Source of the DNA: Verrucomicrobiales bacterium
GTDB taxonomy: Bacteria > Verrucomicrobiota > Verrucomicrobiia > Verrucomicrobiales > V1-33
Direction: 5' to 3'
Assembly (NCBI GenBank): GCA_023253575.1
Contig: JALRGB010000737.1
Span: forward strand, 1-6,270
DNA: 6,270 bases
A program made the translations under genes and the position numbers. Positions 1 to 5,864 of the stretch are shown here, piece after piece. Below the pieces are notes generated by a model that did not search any database, was not told the DNA's origin, and saw only the letters and a program-made list of their open reading frames with translations. Numbering within the stretch: the stretch's first letter is position 1; every line of letters starts with the position of its first letter.

Positions 1-1
1 C

Positions 2-187
2 GGCACCCGCCGCGAAGAACTCCTCCTGCCAGCGCACCAGCTGGAAAAAATCAATCTGATCCGCCGCGGACTGGCCGGACACAAACCCGTCGAAGCCGTC
101 GAGCGGCTGCTTCATTTTGTCCGGCGCCATCCGACCAATGCCCAGATGCTGCTCGACATCCCCAAAGCGGCCTTTGTCGATCATTGA
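2..187 (+). CDS. rho: Transcription termination factor Rho, C-terminal end (5' truncated by window)
   Basis: Rho is the hexameric RNA-dependent ATPase/helicase that terminates transcription of untranslated RNA. Only the last 61 residues are in the window. The reading frame starts at base 2 and ends at TGA 185-187. It opens with GTRREELLLP, matching the SGTR(K/R)EELL block near the Rho C-terminus. The next part is an amphipathic stretch (LEKINLIRRGL), then PVEAVERLLHFVRRHPTNAQML, the counterpart of the PVEAMEFLL...TKTNAEFL tail of other Rho proteins. The catalytic Walker motifs lie upstream, outside the window. The gene precedes rpoZ on the same strand with a 261-base gap, so co-transcription is possible but not shown. 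The family call is recognition of this tail only; I consider it secure. Confidence 0.92.
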   Translation, partial: GTRREELLLPAHQLEKINLIRRGLAGHKPVEAVERLLHFVRRHPTNAQMLLDIPKAAFVDH

Positions 188-199
188 AGCGGGCGGAAG

Positions 200-225
200 C
201 CGGGTGGTCCTGCCGGGCCATCCGG
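200..225 (+). terminator. Candidate hairpin just downstream of rho
   Basis: An 8-bp stem with one G-T wobble (CCGGGTGG at 200-207 pairing with CCATCCGG at 218-225, 10-base loop) begins 12 bases after the rho stop. No T-run follows, so it is not a classical intrinsic terminator. It may be a 3'-end stabilising structure or chance in GC-rich DNA. The rest of the 188-448 gap holds no gene I can support. A very weak promoter-like pair lies at 270-275 (TTGCAT) and 292-297 (TATTCA) with a 16-base spacer. Confidence 0.25.
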
Positions 226-448
226 GGTGGTGTGTGGGCGTTGCGTGATCGATTCCGTAAACAATCTGCTTGCATTTTTCCAACTTCAGTCTATTCAGCT
301 AGTTCGCCAGACGGCAGCCTCTGAATTCACTTTGTGTACTCCGTTGCCGCTGGTGCTCTTTCTATTCATGGCCTTGGCAGAGATCATCCCCTTCGATCAG
401 GCTTCCCAGTCCGGGAAGCCGACCAGCCATGGACCCGCCGCCACAGAT

Positions 449-712
449 ATGAGAAGCGACCTTGTCGAACAGGCCTCTAGGCTGATCCCCCACCCTCCGA
501 TGCTCATCAACGTGGTGTCGCAACGGGTTCGCCAGCTTAACCAAGGGCGATCGCCCATGGTTGATCTGACCGGACGCCGCAAGCTCGGACAGGCGGATAT
601 CGCCCTGCTGGAAATTATTGAAGGCAAAATTGTCTGGACAGGCAATGGCACGGCCTCCGACGGAACCGCTGACGGTTCTACTGGGGCCGCCGCCAAGCGC
701 AAGAAAAAGTAA
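449..712 (+). CDS. rpoZ: DNA-directed RNA polymerase subunit omega
   Basis: Omega is the small subunit that helps fold and assemble the beta' subunit of RNA polymerase. From ATG 449 the product is 87 residues, a normal length. The start MRSDLVEQASRLIP is followed by the omega core: LINVVSQRVRQLNQGRSPMV (about residues 19-38), then QADIALLEIIEGKIVW, equivalent to the conserved D-I-A-L-x-E-I-x-x-G-K segment. A low-complexity, basic tail (ending AAAKRKKK) closes it. The frame stays open upstream to 227, but that extension (positively charged, cysteine-containing, no family similarity) is unlike omega, and the nearest upstream ATG is at 368. There is no clear Shine-Dalgarno before 449, so the start rests on family length. 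The gene sits between rho and smpB, as expected for a core-machinery cluster. Confidence 0.9.
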   Translation: MRSDLVEQASRLIPHPPMLINVVSQRVRQLNQGRSPMVDLTGRRKLGQADIALLEIIEGKIVWTGNGTASDGTADGSTGAAAKRKKK

Positions 713-790
713 CCGCGATGGACCGTACCGCCAGCGCCCGGCCATTGTGGTGGTCCGTGGATGATTGCGCCCGTTTCCTCCGCACACGTC

Positions 791-1252
791 ATGGGTGACA
801 CTGAAATCACCGTCAATCGCAAGGCGCTGCGCGATTACCATATCCTCGAAACCATCGAGGCCGGCATCGAATTGAAAGGTACCGAGGTGAAATCAATTCG
901 CCAAGGCCATCTCAATCTGCAAGATGCCTTCGCCAGCATCAAAGATGGACAGCTCTTCCTCCATCAGTGCGACATTTTACCCTACGACAAAGCCAGCCAT
1001 GAGCAGCATGAGGGGCGTCGCACCCGTCGCCTCCTCGTTCACAAAAAGGAAATCAATAAGCTCTACGGCCATGTCATGGTCAAAGGTGTCTCATTGGTGG
1101 CGCTCAGAGCGTATTGGAAAAACCATCGAGTCAAAATTCAACTTGCCCTCGCCAAGGGCAAAGCCAGCCATGACAAACGACAAGACCTTAAAAAGCGCGA
1201 AGACCAGCGCGACATTGACCGCGCGATGGCTCACTCCCGCCGGCAGCGGTGA
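791..1252 (+). CDS. smpB: SsrA (tmRNA)-binding protein SmpB
   Basis: SmpB binds the tRNA-like domain of tmRNA and brings it to stalled ribosomes for trans-translation. From ATG 791 the product is 153 residues, the usual SmpB size. It shows NRKALRDYHILETIEAGIEL at residues 9-28, then GTEVKSIRQGHLNLQDAFA. Next are an ILPY motif, RRLLVHKKEI, and the C-terminal tail DKRQDLKKREDQRDIDRAM, which enters the mRNA channel in known structures. The loop after ILPY (DKASHEQHEGRR) departs from the usual glycine/asparagine/histidine/proline pattern. An in-frame ATG at 761 would add ten residues, but 791 fits the family start better. No good ribosome binding site precedes either. The tmRNA gene is not visible in the window. 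Confidence 0.96.
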   Translation: MGDTEITVNRKALRDYHILETIEAGIELKGTEVKSIRQGHLNLQDAFASIKDGQLFLHQCDILPYDKASHEQHEGRRTRRLLVHKKEINKLYGHVMVKGVSLVALRAYWKNHRVKIQLALAKGKASHDKRQDLKKREDQRDIDRAMAHSRRQR

Positions 1253-1304
1253 GCCAGTGCGGAGCCGGGCTCTGCCCTCCCCGACAGCGGGATGGCGGAG
1301 CCAC

Positions 1305-1757
1305 ATGCAGCGGCTGATGGGGGTGGTGGCAGCGGTAACTGCGCTGGGGCTCGGTCCAGTGTCTTGCTCGTCGTCGTCCAAGAAGCAGGCGGACCTTTTT
1401 TCTCCGAGCGCCCTAGTGGCGGCCGCCAGCGGGTTGGAGTCACAACTTCGAGCGGCGGAAGCGGCCTGGCCGGCCGCCACCGCGGCGGACGCCACCCCGG
1501 AAGCCCGGGCGGTGTACAACCGGGAAGTAAGCAAGGTGCTTGATACCATCCAAAACTCCCGCCTTGGCATTCCTTGGGAAAAGCCGTTTACGACGCCCAA
1601 GTACACGCTTCGTTTTGCGCCCGGAGCCATTAATTCGCCGCTGCGTGAGATTTACAATCTGACCGAAGCCGTAAAAGCGAGCGATGTGCCATTGAAAAAT
1701 GCCTCACGCCGGATTGAAGGCGCCGGCCTCGGGGTCGCCTGCGTCACCGTGCGCTAG
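1305..1757 (+). pseudogene. Lipase/alpha-beta hydrolase, N-terminal lipoprotein part ending at an in-frame TAG
   Basis: This 150-residue product is the front part of a secreted hydrolase whose frame resumes directly after TAG 1755-1757. It opens with MQRLMGVVAAVTALGLGPVSC, a hydrophobic signal segment followed by cysteine 21 and a serine-rich stretch. That resembles a lipoprotein signal peptide, although the residue at -3 is proline, so the lipobox is imperfect. GGAG at 1297-1300 lies four bases before ATG 1305, a close but usable ribosome binding site. The rest is an alanine-rich helical region, then LRFAPGAINSPLREIYNLTE and a segment ending GAGLGVACVTVR. I read that segment as the linker leading into the hydrolase core. 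Alone it has no catalytic residues. It lies 52 bases after smpB. Read through the TAG, the whole protein would be about 536 residues. Confidence 0.7.
1755..1757 (+). other. In-frame amber codon interrupting the lipase gene
   Basis: TAG stands as codon 151 of a frame otherwise open from 1305 to 2915. The local reading is VTVR-stop-RDTEIVKTSRF, with the hydrolase similarity continuing on the far side without any frame change. One substitution (for example CAG to TAG or GAG to TAG) explains it. The cyclo-ligase (4756-4758) and clpS (5110-5112) both end at TAG, so this organism reads TAG as a stop. Confidence 0.85.
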
Positions 1758-1811
1758 CGGGACACCGAAATTGTCAAAACAAGCCGGTTCGTTCCGCCCA
1801 ATGGCCGCTGG

Positions 1812-2915
1812 TTGCCATCGAATTTTCTGATCGATTTCTCAAAACCAGGGATGCCTGAAGCGCGGTTTTACAATACCCAGACAGCCCAGACCACCGTCCT
1901 CAACGGCCGCCAGACGCCTCTGGCTTATGATTTTACGGCGGGATTGGAGCTCAGTCTGGGCTCGAAATTTCTCAAAAAGCTGGGGCTCTCGGGACTGCTC
2001 AATCCAGCTGGGGCCGCGGACAATGCTGGCCTCTTCATGACGGAAGCCTATAATCCTCAGCGAATTCCTGTCATCATGGTCCACGGACTGGCCTCCGACC
2101 CGCACATCTGGCAGAATGTGATGAATGAAATCTTGGGCGATCCGGTGCTGCGCGAGCGTTATCAGTTATGGTATTTCCTGTACCCGACCGGACTACCGGT
2201 GGCGGGCACCTCAAATCGACTGCGCCTCGCCATCCAAGCCGCGGCGGAGACGTTCGACCCGGAGCATGATGATGCGGCGCTGCGGAAAATGATCATCATC
2301 GGCCACAGCATGGGCGGCCTGCTCAGCCGGATGCAGGTCATTGACAGCGGCAACGACATCTGGGGCTCGTATTTTGCGGTACCGCCAGAGAAGCTCGATG
2401 TGGATCCCGAGAAGCGCAAAATGTTGCGAGACGCCATGTTTTTCAAACGTTCGCCCTACATCAAACGCACGGTTTTTGTGGCCACGCCGCATCGCGGCAG
2501 CGAAGTGGCCGATCTTAAAATCGTCCAGTGGGCGGTCAAATTCATCCGGTTGCCCCTCGATCTGGCCAACTTGACATCGGAATTTGCCCAGCTCGACATG
2601 TCGTTTTTCAATCCTGAACTCCGCAAATTCAAAGCCTTCGGCACCCGCAGCGTGGACAACCTCTCGCCCCAGCACCCGCTGCTGCACGGCATGAACAACC
2701 GCCCGCTCACCGTCCCCCACCACTCCATCATCGGCAATCGCGGAAAATCTGGCCCGCTCGAAACGAGCTCAGACGGCATCGTCCCATACTCCAGCGCCCG
2801 CGTGGAAACCGCCCTGAGCGAAAAAATCGTGCCCGCCCCCCACAGCTGCGTCCAGCACCCACTCGTGGCCGAAGAAGTCGTCCGCATCCTCCACCAACAC
2901 CTGCAAAGCAAATAA
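1812..2915 (+). CDS. Alpha/beta-hydrolase (lipase-like), catalytic part downstream of the in-frame TAG
   Basis: This is the catalytic domain of a predicted lipase/esterase. It carries VHGLASDPHIW at 2079-2111 (His-Gly oxyanion motif), the nucleophile elbow GHSMGG at 2301-2318 (Ser codon 2307-2309), a likely acid in SDGIVPYSS (Asp 2772-2774) and a likely catalytic His in PHSCVQHP (2841-2843 or 2856-2858). ATPHRGS after the elbow is also typical of the family. The frame is the same as the upstream lipoprotein part (1305-1757) and contains no stop other than the TAG between them. The first in-frame start codons after the TAG are TTG 1812 and ATG 1851. Neither has a convincing ribosome binding site, and an internally started protein would lack the signal peptide. 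It could be half of a broken gene, a readthrough product, or an intact gene with a sequence error. It ends convergently with the MBL gene, 63 bases apart. Confidence 0.82.
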   Translation: MPSNFLIDFSKPGMPEARFYNTQTAQTTVLNGRQTPLAYDFTAGLELSLGSKFLKKLGLSGLLNPAGAADNAGLFMTEAYNPQRIPVIMVHGLASDPHIWQNVMNEILGDPVLRERYQLWYFLYPTGLPVAGTSNRLRLAIQAAAETFDPEHDDAALRKMIIIGHSMGGLLSRMQVIDSGNDIWGSYFAVPPEKLDVDPEKRKMLRDAMFFKRSPYIKRTVFVATPHRGSEVADLKIVQWAVKFIRLPLDLANLTSEFAQLDMSFFNPELRKFKAFGTRSVDNLSPQHPLLHGMNNRPLTVPHHSIIGNRGKSGPLETSSDGIVPYSSARVETALSEKIVPAPHSCVQHPLVAEEVVRILHQHLQSK

Positions 2916-2978
2916 TCCGGCGACCGTGCTTCCCGCCACTGCCGCGACTTTTTCACCCCTCTCACCTTCCAGCGCCGC

Positions 2979-3926
2979 TCAATATAAGCGGGGCTCACCC
3001 GGCTCAAGCACATCGATCATGTGGCGCACGCCGGTAGAGGAGCTGGCCAACATGAGTCGCTGCAGCGGTTCATCTAGCGGTTCCCGAGTCAACGCGTATG
3101 TTCCGTAGTGCATAGGCACCATGCGCTTCGCGCCCACATCGCGAAAAGCGGCCAGCGATTCCTCGGGATTCATGTGCACCCCGCGACCGCTCACCGGACG
3201 ATAAGCGCCAATTGGAATCAAGGCGACCTCGATGGGGAAACGGCGGCCGATTTCATGAAACCCATCGAAGTACGCGCTGTCTCCACTGTGATAAACCGTC
3301 GTCGCCGCACCGCCCGTCATCGTCTCAACCTCGGGCTGGCGCAGCACATACCCGCCAAACCCACGGTGCACATCGTGCACATAGCGGGCGCCCCAGTGAC
3401 GTGCTGGAGTGAAAATTACCTCGAGTTCACCCACCCGCAGGCTATCCCATTTACCCATTTCGTGCACGCTGCCAAAGCCGCGCCGCCGTACCAGACTACC
3501 CACTCCCTTCGGCACGATAATAGGTTGACCGTCACTGACCGCCTCCAGCGTCGGCACATCTAGGTGATCATGATGCGCATGACTGATCAAGACAAGGTCA
3601 ATCCGGGGCAGTTCATGCAACGATAATCCCGGACAGTGCGCGCGCTTGACCACCGCCAACCATGGCGCCCAGACCGGGTCGATCAAAATGTTAAGCCCAG
3701 CCATCTGCACCAGAAATGAAGCATGACCAATCCAGATGACGCGCGCCTTGCCCGCCGGAACATCAACCGCCTCCAGCGAACGCTCGCGCCCACGGCGCAG
3801 CTTGACCGCCTGCGGAATAAGAACTTTTCCAATAAATTCGACATTCCGCCGCCCCCATCCACGGCTGGGCGACAACCCGATCCGGTGGCCGTGTTCGTCA
3901 TCCTGAGAGCCGGTTCCATCCCGCAA
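2979..3926 (-). CDS. Metallo-beta-lactamase-fold hydrolase, NAPE-PLD/UlaG-like
   Basis: This is a predicted metal-dependent hydrolase of the broad COG2220 group, which includes N-acyl-phosphatidylethanolamine phospholipase D and UlaG. The substrate here is unknown. Numbered from TTG 3926 (315 residues), it shows VIWIGHASFLVQ (about 63-74), then LIDPVW. The metal motif HAHHDHLD supplies H116, H118, D120 and H121. Further ligands are H177 in PARHWG, D216 in HSGDSAYF and H273 in PMHYGTYAL. HMNPEES (H251) matches another conserved histidine block. All expected metal ligands are present and no signal peptide is evident. The frame is open back to 4196, overlapping the cyclo-ligase on the other strand, so the true start is uncertain. 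TTG 3926 has a weak AAGG eight bases upstream; TTG 3875 and GTG 3995 are alternatives. It is divergent from the cyclo-ligase gene. Confidence 0.88.
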   Translation of the reverse strand: MRDGTGSQDDEHGHRIGLSPSRGWGRRNVEFIGKVLIPQAVKLRRGRERSLEAVDVPAGKARVIWIGHASFLVQMAGLNILIDPVWAPWLAVVKRAHCPGLSLHELPRIDLVLISHAHHDHLDVPTLEAVSDGQPIIVPKGVGSLVRRRGFGSVHEMGKWDSLRVGELEVIFTPARHWGARYVHDVHRGFGGYVLRQPEVETMTGGAATTVYHSGDSAYFDGFHEIGRRFPIEVALIPIGAYRPVSGRGVHMNPEESLAAFRDVGAKRMVPMHYGTYALTREPLDEPLQRLMLASSSTGVRHMIDVLEPGEPRLY

Positions 3927-4037
3927 CCCCGCTGCCTTGCTGCGCAGGGAGTCAGTAAGCTTGGAAATCGGGCCTTTGGGGGGACGGGGCGTCACGGAAT
4001 CGGAAAAAAAGAATGAGGATGAGCCGCGAGTCAGCTC

Positions 4038-4066
4038 TTGGCTTGATGAAGGAATTAGGAGATGAT
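4038..4066 (+). promoter_or_regulatory. Possible promoter for the cyclo-ligase gene
   Basis: TTGGCT at 4038-4043 and GATGAT at 4061-4066 are separated by 17 bases, each matching four of six consensus positions. Transcription would begin around 4072-4075, almost at the TTG start codon. The -10 box overlaps an AGGAG at 4057-4061, which could instead be a ribosome binding site with a long 13-base spacing. Both cannot be used as drawn, because an mRNA beginning near 4073 would lack the AGGAG. Confidence 0.3.
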
Positions 4067-4074
4067 ACGCTGTT

Positions 4075-4758
4075 TTGCAATCCGGGGGTTTCACCAATGA
4101 TGACCAGAAAATCGCTGCGCGCGGGGACCTTCGAGCCCGGCTCCGCAGTCTTTCGCCGGCCGCCCGCGCCACGGCCTCGCACGCCGTGGGCGCCACCCTT
4201 ATCCAGTTTTCCCCCTCCCCGGCTGGCCGGGTCGTCGCCGGATTCCTACCCCTTCCTTCCGAGCCGGATTTGACGGGATTTTACCACCACTGGCGCGATC
4301 ACGGTGGCCATCTGGCCATGCCGCTGATCACGGGGCACGGACAGATGGAATTCCGACTTCTTCCCGCCAGCAAACCGGCCGCAAGCGCAAGCCCGGATCC
4401 CGACTCCGATCTACCCTCTTTTCCGGGCCTCATCCCGGGGCCTTATGGCCTGTATGAACCGGATCCGGCTCGCTGCGAGCCCGCCGCCATCACTGACATG
4501 AGCCTAGTGCTGGTGCCCGGTCTAGGTTTTGCCGCCGGCGGAACGCGCCTCGGTCGTGGTGGCGGGTATTATGACCGGTGGCTCGCCCACCTCCCAACCA
4601 CCACCCCAACCATCGGAATAGCCTTTTCCATCCAAATTTGCCCGTCCCTGCCAACCCTCAACCACGACCAAAAAGTCGATTTCCTCCTCACCGAATCAGG
4701 ATGGCTCAAAGGAAACCAGGGACGACTGGCCATCCCCCACCAACTCTCCGCCCCATAG
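4075..4758 (+). CDS. 5-formyltetrahydrofolate cyclo-ligase (5,10-methenyl-THF synthetase)
   Basis: This enzyme uses ATP to convert 5-formyl-THF to 5,10-methenyl-THF, returning a storage or inhibitory folate to the one-carbon pool in the cytoplasm (MTHFS, E. coli YgfA). The 227-residue product has RGDLRARLRSLSPAAR (about 16-31), which aligns with the N-terminal helix. Next come GFLPLPSEPDL (56-66), PLITGHGQMEFR (83-94), GPYGLYEP (122-129) and the signature LGRGGGYYDRWLA (159-171), then HDQKVDFLLTE near the end. It is longer than the usual 190-200 residues because of a proline/serine/aspartate-rich insert at about 100-118. TTG 4075 is the only start codon between the upstream in-frame stop (4063-4065) and the conserved N-terminal helix. 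The nearby ATGs at 4097 and 4100 are out of frame. It ends with TAG, 57 bases before clpS. Confidence 0.95.
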   Translation: MQSGGFTNDDQKIAARGDLRARLRSLSPAARATASHAVGATLIQFSPSPAGRVVAGFLPLPSEPDLTGFYHHWRDHGGHLAMPLITGHGQMEFRLLPASKPAASASPDPDSDLPSFPGLIPGPYGLYEPDPARCEPAAITDMSLVLVPGLGFAAGGTRLGRGGGYYDRWLAHLPTTTPTIGIAFSIQICPSLPTLNHDQKVDFLLTESGWLKGNQGRLAIPHQLSAP

Positions 4759-4780
4759 ACAAATTTCCTGACCCTCGCTT

Positions 4781-4809
4781 TTGAAAATACAGAATCCCGA
4801 GGCTATCTT
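4781..4809 (+). promoter_or_regulatory. Probable sigma-70-type promoter giving a leaderless clpS mRNA
   Basis: TTGAAA at 4781-4786 (four of six consensus positions) and TATCTT at 4804-4809 (four of six) are separated by exactly 17 bases. Six bases lie between the -10 box and ATG 4816, so the predicted transcription start falls on the A of the start codon. No Shine-Dalgarno is visible before clpS, which agrees with a leaderless message. The AT-rich patch stands out in otherwise GC-rich DNA. Prediction by eye only. Confidence 0.55.
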
Positions 4810-4815
4810 TCCACC

Positions 4816-5112
4816 ATGCACGCTGCCACCAAGACCCGGGAACGTCCGTCCGTAGAAACGGACGTGGATGACTCGCTGGATCGTCCGTGGACCGTGACCG
4901 TCTATAACGACCCGATCAATCTCATGGGGTATGTCACCCTCATCATCATGCGCGTCTTCGGGTACGCCCGGGAAAAAGCCGAACAAATGATGCTCGACGT
5001 CCACCAAAAAGGGAAATGTATCGTCTGGAGCGGCACCAGGGAAAAAGCCGAACTCTACGTCCAACAACTTCACGGCTACCACCTCAATGCCGCCATGGCC
5101 CGCGACGACTAG
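4816..5112 (+). CDS. clpS: ATP-dependent Clp protease adaptor ClpS
   Basis: ClpS binds the N-domain of ClpA or ClpC and hands over substrates bearing destabilising N-terminal residues (N-end rule). The 98-residue product has a variable N-terminus of about 23 residues, then RPWTVTVYNDPINLMGYVTL. In that stretch YNDPINLM is the counterpart of the N-D-D/P-x-x-x-M block that shapes the N-degron pocket. It continues FGYAREKAEQMMLDVHQKGK (VH-x-x-GK is strongly conserved) and SGTREKAELYVQQLHGYHLN. The wording is closer to the actinobacterial/PVC style of ClpS than to that of E. coli. ATG 4816 lacks a Shine-Dalgarno but sits immediately downstream of a good promoter. It stops at TAG 5110-5112, eight bases before the next gene, suggesting an operon. 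Confidence 0.93.
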   Translation: MHAATKTRERPSVETDVDDSLDRPWTVTVYNDPINLMGYVTLIIMRVFGYAREKAEQMMLDVHQKGKCIVWSGTREKAELYVQQLHGYHLNAAMARDD

Positions 5113-5120
5113 CTGCTCCC

Positions 5121-5747
5121 ATGAAAATGCGCCGCATCATATCCAAGGGACTGGTCCTCAGCGGAATTCCCGCCGCCCAGCTCCGTATGCTGGAACAGGT
5201 AGCACTCCATGCCGACCCCTCCGGATCACCCGCCGCCAGCGAACGACTGTACCAATCTCCCGTCAAACAACCGCAAAATGTGACCGATGAGGAACTCATC
5301 GAAGACTGGCAAGAATTCGTCATGCCAGACCTTCGCCATGAATTCACCAGACAGCTCGATTGCGTGGCCAACGACCTCAGCCAAGCGCAGCCAGAATCAA
5401 CTCCCAGCCCGCCGCATGACGACTCGCTGCGCGAGGGAGAAGACGGAGACGAAGACGAAGGCGAAGATGCAGATGCAGATGAAGATGAAGATGAAGATGA
5501 AGACGAAGCGCCCTCCCCCGCGGCCACCTACGAACTCATCATTCCCTTTGACCATATTGAGTCGTGGTATGGCGCGTTGAATCAGGCCCGCCTCGTCATG
5601 CAAGAGCGATACGAATTCCCCGAGACCGAAAACCTCGCGGCCATGGTCGGGCTCCTGACGTCGAAAAACCTAAAACCGTATCTGACGTCGCGATTTTACA
5701 TGGAGATTCAGGGCGCCCTGCTGGATCTTGGAATGGACGTTGCTTGA
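5121..5747 (+). CDS. Probable DUF2017-family protein with an acidic insert, downstream of clpS
   Basis: The 208-residue protein has unknown function. Its N-terminal part includes SGIPAAQLRMLEQVALHA (about 14-31) and TDEELIEDWQEFVMPDLRHE (55-74), which looks helical. Residues 105-129 are almost entirely Asp/Glu. The C-terminal part has IESWYGALNQARLVMQERYE (146-165), resembling the W-x-x-x-L-N-x-x-R-L segment of DUF2017. Known context supports this: in Actinobacteria a DUF2017 gene commonly follows clpS, as here, with only eight bases between. I infer the same family with a lineage-specific acidic linker joining two helical parts. No signal peptide or membrane segment is evident. ATG 5121 is chosen because it follows the clpS stop; a second ATG lies two codons on. 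The frame extends upstream through clpS, but that part is a shadow. A role in Clp-linked proteolysis is a guess from position. Confidence 0.6.
   Translation: MKMRRIISKGLVLSGIPAAQLRMLEQVALHADPSGSPAASERLYQSPVKQPQNVTDEELIEDWQEFVMPDLRHEFTRQLDCVANDLSQAQPESTPSPPHDDSLREGEDGDEDEGEDADADEDEDEDEDEAPSPAATYELIIPFDHIESWYGALNQARLVMQERYEFPETENLAAMVGLLTSKNLKPYLTSRFYMEIQGALLDLGMDVA
5448..5507 (+). repeat. Hexanucleotide tandem tract encoding an Asp-Glu/Ala run
   Basis: Ten consecutive six-base units: GACGAA twice, GGCGAA, GATGCA twice, GATGAA four times and GACGAA. All are in frame with the host gene, so gain or loss of units changes the length of an acidic linker without shifting the frame. Confidence 0.85.
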
Positions 5748-5826
5748 ACGGTCGGCGCGGGTTGGACGGGGCTAGCACGGCCAATACCTCCCTTTAAACC
5801 GGCGTGCGGAGGGGCTCACCCCCCCC

Positions 5827-5855
5827 TTGCACTCTCCCCTCCACGGTTCTAGGCT
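5827..5855 (+). promoter_or_regulatory. Weak candidate promoter for the GreA-like gene
   Basis: TTGCAC at 5827-5832 and TAGGCT at 5850-5855 have a 17-base spacer but match consensus at only three of six positions each. Nine bases separate the -10 box from ATG 5865, and no Shine-Dalgarno precedes that ATG. A run of eight C residues (5819-5826) abuts the -35 box. In the remainder of the 5748-5864 gap I see only a short GGGG-CTCA-CCCC hairpin at 5811-5822, without a T-run. Confidence 0.28.
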
Positions 5856-5864
5856 GTGCGTTCC

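Noticed and set aside
227..448. In-frame upstream extension of rpoZ (would give a 161-residue protein)
   Set aside because: It resembles nothing in the omega family and adds 74 residues to a protein that is normally about 60-90 residues long; the family start matches ATG 449.
719..759. Imperfect inverted repeat ATGGACC / GGTCCGT between rpoZ and smpB
   Set aside because: Only seven pairs, including a wobble, around a long loop in GC-rich DNA; expected by chance.
362..841. Two long minus-strand frames across rpoZ and the rpoZ-smpB gap
   Set aside because: They overlap each other in different frames and run across a recognised gene; no recognisable protein.
1755..1757. Amber codon read as pyrrolysine or a reassigned codon
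   Set aside because: Neighbouring genes terminate at TAG, the position is in a linker rather than at an active site, and no pyrrolysine genes are in the window.
2916..2978. Possible bidirectional terminator between the convergent lipase and MBL genes
   Set aside because: There is a T-run at 2949-2953 but I could not find a stem of more than four or five pairs next to it.
2456..3013. Minus-strand frames opposite the lipase gene (also 2211-2723 and 1839-2105)
   Set aside because: The plus strand carries clear catalytic motifs; the antisense frames are open because of third-position GC bias.
3683..3919. Alternative minus-strand frame with ATG at 3844 (MSNLLEKFLFRRR) as the true MBL N-terminus
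   Set aside because: It would need a frameshift to join the MBL domain, and the RRGRERSLEAVDVPAGKARV lead-in is already in the MBL frame.
5084..5527. Minus-strand serine-rich frame opposite the acidic tract
   Set aside because: It is the antisense reading of the GAT/GAA repeat and the plus-strand gene; no start signal and no family resemblance.
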